A DNA stretch of 64,000 bases from Siphonodentalium dalli. Taxonomy: Eukaryota; Mollusca; Scaphopoda; Gadilida; Siphonodentaliidae. Both the position numbers and the translations under genes were made by a program. Location of the stretch: assembly GCA_032622095.1 (NCBI GenBank), contig CP136061.1, positions 133,755,587 through 133,819,586 of the forward strand. Reading direction: 5' to 3'. The notes under the pieces were generated by a model, which had not been told where the DNA came from, ran no database searches, and was given only the letters and a program-made list of their open reading frames with translations. Positions 36,901 to 48,900 of the stretch are shown one piece after another; within the stretch, counting starts at the first letter, position 1; the number at the start of each line of letters is the position of its first letter.

Positions 36901-39900
36901 AGGGATATTCGGGTAATAAAAGCATACGACAGACAGACGAAAAACTAATATAAGTGCAGAAGGATTCATATTCATTGGTGGGAAATCTTCACACTGAAAG
37001 TTACGGCCGTTTGTTGAACTTATTATCTGAACATGTCCTATTATAAAGGGAACTATTCGGCAATGACGTGCATAGTAAATATCAGTAGTCACGAAGAATC
37101 ATTCAGATCAAAGACAGTTAGAATGGTTGTCTTCAATGAACCCCCTCCTATAATCCTATAAGCATTCCGATAAAAGACAGTTAGGATTATTGTCTTCAAT
37201 TATCCCTCCATATAATCATTCCGATGAAAGAGAGTTAGAATGGTTGTCTTCAATGATCCCTCCATATATAATCATTCCGATGAGAGACAGTTAGAATGAT
37301 TGTCTTCAATGATCCCTCCATATATAATCATTCCAATGAGAGACAGTTAGAATGATTGTCTTCAATGATCCCTCCATATATAATCATTCCAATGAGAGAC
37401 AGTTAGAATGATTGTCTTCAATGATCCCTCCATTTAAGCATTCCGATGAAAGAGAGTTAGAATGATTGTCTTCAATGATCAATGGTGCCTCCATAATTAT
37501 AAGCATTCCGATGAATGACAGTTATAATGGTTGTCTTCAATATGATTTCCGGTGTATATTGCGGTTTGTGGTCTCAACATTGGGTTTAACCATTTCTATA
37601 GTAAATGGACGATTCCATATTGTTAAAAAATTATACATTATTGGAATGGTCTATTATTCATTTTATGGAGAGATGTTCAGGTAATAAACGCAGGCGGCAG
37701 ACAGAACAAAGCTAATACAACAGCAGAAGTATTCATATTGTTTAGTGGGAAATGTTCAGATAATAAGTTCAACAAATGACATACGACCTGTGGTCGTTTG
37801 TTGAACTGATTAGGTTAACATTTCCTGAGGGGAAATTACTCGTCAATGAGTATTAATACAGAAAGGGCTAATAATACGGCCAGTTAATGATGTTGTTTCA
37901 AACTGGAGGTATAGCAGTATTTATTGCTGACTAATTCCAAAGTAACTATTTGGCTAAAGGTTGTGTCTGATGGTTCAGAATTGTGGCTAATTCAATTTCA
38001 GCCAAGTAGGACCCAGTCTTGGACCAATGTAGCTTTAGCTTATGTTAATGACGCATGGCTAAAATTATTACCAAGTACTGTGCTAATTCCAAATAAATCA
38101 TTGGTAAGATTTCTACAATTATTTTTAGGATAGAACATAATATGTGACTCGCCATATCAAATCCAGTCGTAAGTCGGGATTTTTTTTTACCCTGTGCCAA
38201 TGCATTCTCTTATATATGCGAGTCGACCATAGGTCGCCTCGCATATATAAGAGAATGCATTGGCCTAACAATTTTTTACAATTTTATAATTTGTTTTTGT
38301 ATTCTTCAACAATTTTATAATTTCACCCATACAGAGCCCCAGACAAACATGAGCAGACGACACTCTTCTATATGCTTCTATATATGTGTGGGGCTCCATG
38401 CAGGGTAATGGATGTTTTTTTATTTTATGTCCTAAAAATTGTAAGAAACATTTATTTAAAAAACATGATAAAAAAATGTTAGGCCAGTGCATTCTCTTAT
38501 ATATGCGAGGCGACCTATGGTCGACTCGCATATATAAGAGAATGCATTGGCACAGGGTAAAAAAAAATCCCGACTTACGACTGGATTTGATATGGCGGGT
38601 CATAATCTGTTGAGTTGGATATTCATGAATTCCAGCAATGCAAGTAGTTCGCGATGGAGCCTGCTTGCCTAATATTCCCCGAATAACCCAAATAAACAGA
38701 GGGTATGTTTATCTCCATTGTAATGAAATCCGCCAAAATGTTTAAGACACATAATCCGAATATACTCTCCTAAATTACTATTTCTTTGGCTTCAGGGGTA
38801 AAAAAAAGTTTGGTTTGAGTCGAGCATTGTCAACTCTAGTATAAAATTTCCCAAAATCGTGTTATATATCAACATTTTGTTCAACGAAACATTTCAAAAA
38901 TCGATTTCTGATAACTCTGAGCTTTGATGGTCAAAGCTCAGAGTTATCAGAAATCGATTTTTGAAATGTGTTATTTTTCACCAACTGGAATATTTGGCGG
39001 CCCAGCAAATATTCGACGAGCCGACCGACATATTCTCGATACCAAGTTTCGTTGAACAAAATGTTGATATATAACACGATTTTGGGAAATTTTATACTAG
39101 AGTTGACAATGCTTAGCATTATATTTTGGTAATTTATCGATTCTGATAACAAAGGCGTCATTTGAAGAAATGTTGTTGTTGTAATCAGATGACACGAGAC
39201 CATCGAATCGGATTGTGTTCCTTTAAATGAAATTGTTAGAGAGCAACTTTTATTTGCATTACACACTTTATGAATTGAGATATCATCTTCCGGTTATCAA
39301 ATAACTGGGTATGTTCATAGGGTTACTCGGAAAAGCACCGGAACAACTTCCTGTTAATTAACGGCGAATGTATACATGTATGCATCTATGGCGAACAACT
39401 TTTGGTTATGCTTGAAGCCTGTGAATCTCAACATGTTCCATTCAAATTGTTCACCAATCAATCAGCGTCGATGTTGTACTGAGATTATCATTACATTTCT
39501 GCAATGAAGATGCCTGAAACTATCATGGGTTCGATCTACCATAAACATTATGAATAACTATTAGTGAAAGACATGTAGCTTGTTATTTTCATGTGGCAAA
39601 AAAGGTTGCAAACTTGTATAGCTCAACTTTCACTTAGAAAGTGACTTTCACAGCGAGTTAAACTTTGTTGACTTCAGCTTCTAACAATCGAGCCAAACAT
39701 GTTCTAAATATAGCGACGACGACACAGTTAAAGAAATACAAATTACAGAACAGTTCAGTCGAGTCACAATGAAGGAGTACGTTGTTGTTGGACTTCAATA
39801 CGGAGCCCCGTAAGTCCCACTTGCGATACTTTTTTTTATCTCGTTTAAACGAGATAATATCTTGCCATACTTTTTTTTATCTCGCAATACTTTTGTTTTA

Positions 39901-42900
39901 TCTCGTTTAAACGAGATAATATCTTGCTATACTTTTTTTTATCTCGTTTAAACGAGATAATATCTTGCTATACTTTTTTTATCTCGTTTATCTTGTATGA
40001 GATAATGCATTAATGGGGCCCTATATAACTGATGTTGCTCTTGTGTGAGCTGGTAATTAAATGCATTAATTTGCATTACTGCATGGGGCCCTATATAAAT
40101 AATGATGTGATTGTATGAGCTGGTAATAAATTAATTGGCATTGCAATGGCCCTATATAACTGATGCTGCCCTTATATGAGCTGGAAATGCATTACTGGGG
40201 GCCTATATAACTGATGCTGCTTTTTTATGAGCTGATAATGCATGAATTGGCATTAATGGGGCCCCATATAAATACTGATGTGATTGCATGAGCTGTTAAT
40301 GCATTAATTGGCATTACAATGGCCCTATATCATATAACTGATGCTGCCATTGTATGGGCTTGTAATGCATGACGGGGTCCTATATAACTGATGTTGCCCT
40401 TGTATGAGCTGGTAATGCATTACTGGGGCCCTTTATAACCGATGCTGCTCCTGTATGAACTGGTAATCCATTAATGGAACCTTATATAACCGATGCTGCT
40501 CTTGTTTCAGCTGGTAATGCAGCAATCACCATTACTACGAGCATTACTGTGCCCTATATAAATAATGAGGTGCTTGTATGAGCTGGTAATGCATTAATTG
40601 GCACTACTGGGCCCTATATAACTATGCATGCTGCCATTGTATGAACTGGTAATGCAGTAATCAACATTACTGTGGGCCTATATAACTGATGCTGTTCTTA
40701 TATGAACTGGTATGCAGTAATCGGCATTACTGGGGCCTTATGTATGTGATGGTGTCATTGTGTGGGCTGGTAATACATCACAGGAGAAGAATAGCCGTCT
40801 CGTTACCCCCACATCTAAAAATAGAATTTGTGGGTCTAAAATTGGTTGTACTAAAATATTCCCAAAATATCAAAACCCAAATTTTTTTTCAAAACTTCCA
40901 AAATTTATTTTTTCCAAAAAAATTCAAAAACCCAAAACTTCCAAAAAATTTCAAAACCCCAAAATTTCAAAAAAGAAAAAATTTCAAAACCCCCCAAAAT
41001 TATTTCTCTAAAAAAAAAGTTTAAATAAAAAATTTATAACGAGTTTTCGGTTTCTGATAATCTCGATATTAAAAAATGTCGAATGTTAAATTATTTGCGT
41101 GTAATATCTTTCGTTATTTTTTTTGTTCAAATATTTTTCATGAAATTATTAATCGATGTTTAGAAATAGCTTTATTGGACATTGTGACCATCGGTATGAA
41201 TGCATACATTCCAGTGTTTATCGGACGCAGTTCATACATATATAATTGTCATACCTGAAAATAGACACCATTACTCTTACATAAATAATAAAGAGCGTTT
41301 ATTCTTAACTTCTCTATCCCAGATGAAGTTATTGAGTATATGACAGGTGTGTATTATCGTGAATTATTGGAAGTATTGAGATGTACTATGTTGAATCACG
41401 AGTGGACGAAAAGGGTAATGTGAAATTACAACCCCCAGAATGAATTGTCATATTCGATGGAACATATTTTCAAGTATGTACACACGACATTGTGGGTAAC
41501 AATGTGTCTTTCACACCTTGCTTTACCAAATGAATTCTATTATATTCCCGTTCACAGTTATATGCCATTCAGAAAACATATCGATTTAATGTCTGAGCAG
41601 AATTAGTTGTTTAACTGGTTAGTATCAATTAAGGTTGATAAACTGTGTCATTGTTAGCATTAACACGATAATTAGTTATCCAAAACATGCATACATATTA
41701 CGTCCAGGTCACTCAATGATAGAAATTGCTTCGGTGTCATTGTTATAACAACATTACGTAATAACCACTTATCGCCCCACATTCATACTTACGCTTTGGA
41801 CATTTTATCAGTTTATCACGTGATCACTAAATGTGGCAATCGGGTATCCTCCGATGCCTGCAATATATTATTTATAATAATTGGACTCATTGATCTCACG
41901 TGAATAATACTCTTAGTTGTTCCAATAAAATAGTTATCAAATTCGATCACCAATAGATTTGACTGTGGAATGTAATGACCTTTAACTTATTTATCGATCT
42001 AAAGGGACACTCATTATGAATGAATGTTAACAATACAAGCGCACGAATGAAGAGCGTTGAACATATACGAAATTACTACACGAATGAATTGAACCTTGAA
42101 ATTTATATTTCACATCTTACCAACAACAGCTACATACATAATCATAGTATTATACTGTCTTGCATGTACACACGCTATGACATCATTAAAGGTGGACAAT
42201 TCACTCACGGTGTGACAACAGATACGGACATAGGCATAGTGTTATACAGTCTTCTATGTACCCACGCTATGACACCATTAACGTACATTGGATGTTAGGT
42301 CTATGACTCTTGAGTATGCACCAATCAATGAGCAAATGAGCAAAAAAATGAGCAAATGAGCAAAAAAATGAGCAAATGAGCAAGAAAATGAGCAAATGAG
42401 CAAGAAAATGAGCAAATGAGCAATAAAAATGAGCAAATGAGCAAAAAAATGAGCAAATGAGCAATAAAAATGAGCAAATGAGCAAAAAAATGAGCAAATG
42501 AGCAAAAAAATGAGCCCCGGGACGAACGTACTCTTAGCGCGACGGTTGTATACCACACCTTATTCTCTCTTTTTATCACTACTTATAAGAGTGATGGTTC
42601 TTCCAATAATTCGCGATAATGCACGGGTGTGATTTATGTGGCATTATTTTATCGACGAACTACAATCTACAAAGACATAAACAGATTAAACACGGAGTTA
42701 TGTCCGAGACAAAACCAACTCTCTTCGGAGAAGATACCGATGAATCTGACGAAGCGGGTCTAGATTCAGATTCAGATGAACGGGGAACGCTATCAGATTC
42801 AGAAGATGGTAATGTCGTCGGTAGTAGAACGGTATTCGGTCTTAAGAAAGCTGCGCGATGTGTCAACGAGATGGACACATTCAAAAGTATGATGAAACGC

Positions 42901-45900
42901 GTCACCAATGATGTGAAAGAAGAAGAGAGCATTTCGGGAGATGAGAGCATGTCGGGAAAAGAGGATACCATCGACACAGAGTTTGCTCTGTTTCTCAAAA
43001 GTTATAGACGATTAATAGAATACCAGTATCGATTGAAAACATCACGCATACATACCATGATCATGAAGAAAATGGTCAAACTGACCAAACACGGATATAA
43101 TAATGAATGGGCTGCAGATGAAGCGATGAGAAAATTCAAGAAACTCTTAGAAGTAAATCTAACGGTCGAAGATTCAGACAATGATTAAATTTCAATAAAC
43201 TTCATCAACATGTTATTATCGTCTTCGTTATATATCTATAAGTGGGGAGGGGGTTTCACCAATATTACATCACGTCCCTTACCGCGTGTCACTTTAACAT
43301 TCCACACCGTGCGTGTATTATCCCCCTTTAATTATGTCATAGCATTGGTACATAGAAGACTGTATAACACTATGCCTATGTCTGTATCTGTTGTCACACC
43401 GTGAGTGGATTGTCCGCCTTTAATGATGTCATAGCGTGTGTATATGCAAGACAGTATAACCCTATGATAATGCCTGTAGCTGTTGTTGGTAAGATGTGAA
43501 ATATAAATTTCAAGGTTCAATTCATTCGTGTAGTAATTTTGTATATGTTCAACGCTCTTCATTCGTGCGCTTGTATTGTTAACATTCATTCATAATGAGT
43601 GTCCCTTTAGAGTGTCTTGTGTTCCTTTAAGATTCAAACACCAATATTACATCACGTCCCTTGTTTCGTGTCACTTTAACTCCTTGAGTGCATTGCCCCT
43701 TCGAATGATGTCATAGCATGGGTACATGTAAGATAGTATAACACTATGACTATGTCTGTATCTGTTGTTGGTAAGATGTGAAAATATAAATTTCAGTTCA
43801 TTCGTGTAGTAATTTCGTATATGTTCAACGCTCTTCATTCGTAAGAGTAATTACCAACTGGAAGTTGTACTATTTTTGATAAACATCGGATTTGCTCATC
43901 AGACGATAAGCTGACAATATTTACGTATGGTCTAATTAGATTCATGCATAAATGTAAGGTAATTTTTGTTATGGTCAAGTTTTTTGTTAAGACCATGTTC
44001 TAACATAGATCGATAAATAAGTTAAAGGTCATTATATTCCACAGTCAAATCTATTGGTGATCGAATTTGATAACTATTTTATTGGAACAACTAAGAGTAT
44101 TATTTACGTGAGATCAATGAGTCCAATTATTATAAATAATAAATTGCAGGAATCGGTGGATACCCGATTGCCACATTTAGTGATCACGTGATAAACTGAT
44201 AAAATGTCCAAGTGACGTACTATAATGAGCAAAAAAAATGAGTTGACCTTCGGCTTCGTCCCGATTGGGTACTGAGCTGACACCGGGGATAAATTGACCA
44301 ATGACTGCTATTGTATCCTTTTGACAGATATGCGTGCGCAGACTCGTTTGATGTTCGCTATCGCATTACTATGTTTTAATAGCCGAGCCTTCACTTCTCG
44401 TCTGACTCTCTTACCGACAAGACCTGTCTACACAGTACTTCTCCGGCAGACTATTCATCCACTGATAGGCCTACATACAGGTATGCCCTAAATGATGGAC
44501 TGCTTAACCACAGCAGAATTATAGGTAACTTTTCTTTTCTAAACATCGAACTTGTCTGAACCTATCAATTGATACAATAACAGTGATATAATGTTACATC
44601 TCATTTTTTTGCTCATTTGCTCATTTTTTTGCTCATTTGCTCATTTTTTTTGCTCATTTGCTCATTTTTATTGCTCATTTGCTCATTTTTTTTGCTCATT
44701 TGCTCATTTTTATTGCTCATTTGCTCATTTTCTTGCTCATTTGCTCATTTTCTTGCTCATTTGCTCATTTTTTTGCTCATTTGCTCATTTTTTTGCTCAT
44801 TTGCTCATTGATTGGTGCATACTCAAGAGTCATAGACCTAACATCCAATGTACGTTAATGGTGTCATAGCGTGGGTACATAGAAGACTGTATAACACTAT
44901 GCCTATGTCCGTATCTGTTGTCACACCGTGAGTGGATTGTCCACCTTTAATGATGTCATAGCGTGTGTACATGCAAGACAGTATAATACTATGATTATGT
45001 ATGTAGCTGTTGTTGGTAAGATGTGAAATATAAATTTCAAGGTTCAATTCATTCGTGTAGTAATTTCGTATATGTTCAACGCTCTTCATTCGTGCGCTTG
45101 TATTGTTAACATTCATTCATAATGAGTGTCCCTTTAGATCGATAAATAAGTTAAAGGTCATTACATTCCACAGTCAAATCTATTGGTGATCGAATTTGAT
45201 AACTATTTTATTGGAACAACTAAGAGTATTATTCACGTGAGATCAATGAGTCCAATTATTATAAATAATATATTGCAGGCATCGGAGGATACCCGATTGC
45301 CACATTTAGTGATCACGTGATAAACTGATAAAATGTCCAAAGCGTAAGTATGAATGTGGGGCGATAAGTGGTTATTACGTAATGTTGTTATAACAATGAC
45401 ACCGAAGCAATTTCTATCATTGAGTGACCTGGACGTAATATGTATGCATGTTTTGGATAACTAATTATCGTGTTAATGCTAACAATGACACAGTTTATCA
45501 ACCTTAATTGATACTAACCAGTTAAACAACTAATTCTGCTCAGACATTAAATCGATATGTTTTCTGAATGGCATATAACTGTGAACGGGAATATAATAGA
45601 ATTCATTTGGTAAAGCAAGGTGTGAAAGACACATTGTTACCCACAATGTCGTGTGTACATACTTGAAAATATGTTCCATCGAATATGACAATTCATTCTG
45701 GGGGTTGTAATTTCACATTACCCTTTTCGTCCACTCGTGATTCAACATAGTACATCTCAATACTTCCAATAATTCACGATAATACACACCTGTCATATAC
45801 TCAATAACTTCATCTGGAATAGAGAAGTTAAGAATAAACGCTCTTTATTATTTATGTAAGAGTAATGGTGTCTATTTTCAGGTATGACAATTATATATGT

Positions 45901-48900
45901 ATGAACTGCGTCCGATAAACACTGGAATGTATGCATTCATACCGATGGTCACAATGTCCAATAAAGCTATTTCTAAACATCGATTAATAATTTCATGAAA
46001 AATATTTGAACAAAAAAAATAACGAAAGATATTACACGCAAATAATTTAACATTCGACATTTTTTAACCCTTTGAACCCTGGCGCCCCACAGTGATCGAC
46101 ACCCTGACCCGGGGCTCCCAGTGGTATGTCCGCTTAAATTAGATAGTTTCTAGTAGCATGGTGTTGATTATGTTCAAATTGCGACACCGGTCTGAAACTT
46201 TACAGGTTTGTCCCCCATGGATCAGCGATCATTATAAGATCGCGAGACTTTGCCTCGCGGCAACTCCTTGGTAACGGTTGCTAGGCAACTACCCGGAATT
46301 GACTGGAAAATGTAAATATAGCTTATAGCGTCGTAATTCAACCTCAGTGATTGCGTTTTTGATGCAGGTACTACCCTAACGTGAAATTTGAGATATACCC
46401 GACCAGAATAGTGAACCAAATATCCCATTTAAGGGTAGCAACGGTTGCTAAGCAAATACCACAACTGATCGGATGACACAATTGCACTAACCATTCAGTG
46501 GTATGTTTTGCCTTAATTTAGACAGTGTCTAGTCGCATGGTGTTGGTTATGTTGAAAGGGGACACCTACCTGAAACTGTGCAGGCATGATATATGCATGC
46601 ACGGACCACTGATCATTGTAAGATCGGGAGACTTTGCCACCCGATCTCGCCTTAGAAACGGTTACTAGGCAACTACCCGAAATTTGCAGGATAAACGAAT
46701 TCTAGCTTATAACGTTGTAATTATACATCAGCGAATTGCGTTTCGCGCATGGTCAGGTATATCCTAATGTGAAATTAAGATATACCTGACCATGCGCGAG
46801 TAAGTCAACTTGATATGCGATATACTTTTTGCTGCATGTGGCACAACAGAGACTGATATTACAGAGATCGTGGCCCCATTGTTCAAGTAAGCTGTCTAGA
46901 TTGTGTCTACTATACTAACATGTGAAACATGCAACAAAATGTCATATATAGCGCCACATTTAACTTAAACGCATTTAAAAAAATGAATTATAGTCTGCGC
47001 CCATGCGCATATTTTCCTAGCCATTTCTAGCGGGCAGCCAATCCATATAGACACCTTTGCCAGCGCTGACTTCGATAGGCCAATTTAAATATATATATTA
47101 GTGGGTATGTCGTGTATAAGTACGTTATAAACCATTTATTTGTCATTGCGCTAGTCTGCGCATGCGCGAATAAATCAACTTCATATGCGATAGACCCTTC
47201 CCCATATGTAGCAGAACACTGGTTAATATACACGAGGGTAATTTAAACTGAAATTGTGTGTCTAAATTACGTCTGTTCTGTACACACACGGGGAACACGA
47301 AATTATATGCCGTAAATATAGCGGCATAGTTCGCTTAAAATATCGTATGTTTTTGTAGATTATATGCTATGCGCATGCGCATATATTTCTACCCGAGACT
47401 AGCGGTCAACCATTCCATACGCACCATGGGCGCCGCTGACATATGTGGGGGCAATTTAAATATAAATCAGTGGGTCAGACGCTCGTTATACTATATATAA
47501 ATTTGCTACCGAATCATGTCGTCGCTGCACCGAAATATCGGTGTTACGGGATATAGTCACGGTTCGTTTGCACCTAAATATCGGTGTTACGGGTTCAAAG
47601 GGTTAATATCGAGATTATCAGAAACCGAAAACTCGTTATAAATTTTTTATTTAAACTTTTTTTTTAGAGAAATAATTTTGGGGGGTTTTGAAATTTTATC
47701 TTTTTTGAAATTTTGGGGTTTTGAAATTTTTTGGAAGTTTTGGGTTTTTGAAATTTTTTGGAAAAAATAAATTTTGGAAGTTTTGAAAAAAAATTTGGGT
47801 TTTGATATTTTGGGAATATTTTAGTACAACCAATTTTAGACCCACAGATTCTATTTTTAGATGTGGGGGTAACGAGACGGCTATTCTTCTCACAGGAACT
47901 GTATATAACTGGTGCTGCTCTTGTGTGAGCTGGTAAAGCATCAATCTGTCCCAGTGTTGCCAATTAATGCATCGTCAGTTCACACAAGAACAGCATCTGT
48001 TAAATAAGGACAAATAGGGTCCCAGTAATTCATTACCAGCTCATACAAGGTCAGCATCAGTTATATAAGGTCAAATGTGGTCCCGGTAATGCTAATTAAG
48101 CATTACCAGCTCCTACAAAAGCAGCATCAGTTATATAATGTTCCAGTGACGCATTATCAGTTCACACAAGAGAAGCATCAGTTATATAGGGCCACAGTAA
48201 TGCATTACTAGCTCATACAAGGGCAGCATCAGTTATATAGGAATATAGGGTCATAGTAATACATTACCAGTTCACACAAGAGCAGCATCAGTTATATAGG
48301 GTCCCATTAATGAATTGCCAGCTCATTCAAAAGCAGCATCAGTTATATACATGTAGGCCCCCAGTAATACATTTCCAGCTCATATAAGGGCAGCATCAGT
48401 TATATAGGGCCATTGCAATGCCAATTAATTTATTACCAGCTCATACAATCACATCATTATTTATATAGGGTAATGCAAATTGCAAATTGCAAATTATTGC
48501 ATTTAATTACCAGCTCACACAAGAGCAACATCAGTTATATAGGGCCCCATTAATGCATTACCAGCTCATACAAGATAAACGAGATAAAAAAAAGTATAGC
48601 AAGATATTATCTCGTTTAAACGAGATAAAAAAAAGTATGGCAAGAGATTATCTCGCTTAAACGAGATATTATCTTGTTAAAACGAGACATTATCTCGTTT
48701 AAACGAGATAAAAAAAAGTATCGCAAGATATTATCTCGTTTAAACGAGATAAAAAAAAGTATCGCAAGATATTATCTCGTTTAAACGAGATAAAAAAAAG
48801 TATTGCAAGATATTATCTCGTTTAAACGAGATAAACAAAAGTATGGCAAGATATTATCTCGTTTAAACGAGATAAAAAAAAGTATCGCAATGGGACTTAA

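Noticed and set aside
39770-39799. Short ATG frame MKEYVVVGLQ cut by the 9.1-kb element
   Set aside because: Without the element it would end after about 24 codons and has no donor site; it does not fit the gene A phase chain.
39826-40785. Regularly spaced repeats that could suggest a CRISPR array
   Set aside because: Spacers are not unique, units are degenerate tandem copies mirrored in a TIR, and the genome is eukaryotic.
41076-41258. 60-residue frame identical in both TIRs (also 45,878-46,060)
   Set aside because: Identity is explained by TIR homogeneity; no domain and low-complexity flanks.
42267-42579. Overlapping antisense frames rich in SFFCSFAHF-type repeats (also 44,591-44,869)
   Set aside because: Translation of a 20-bp tandem array; not protein-like.
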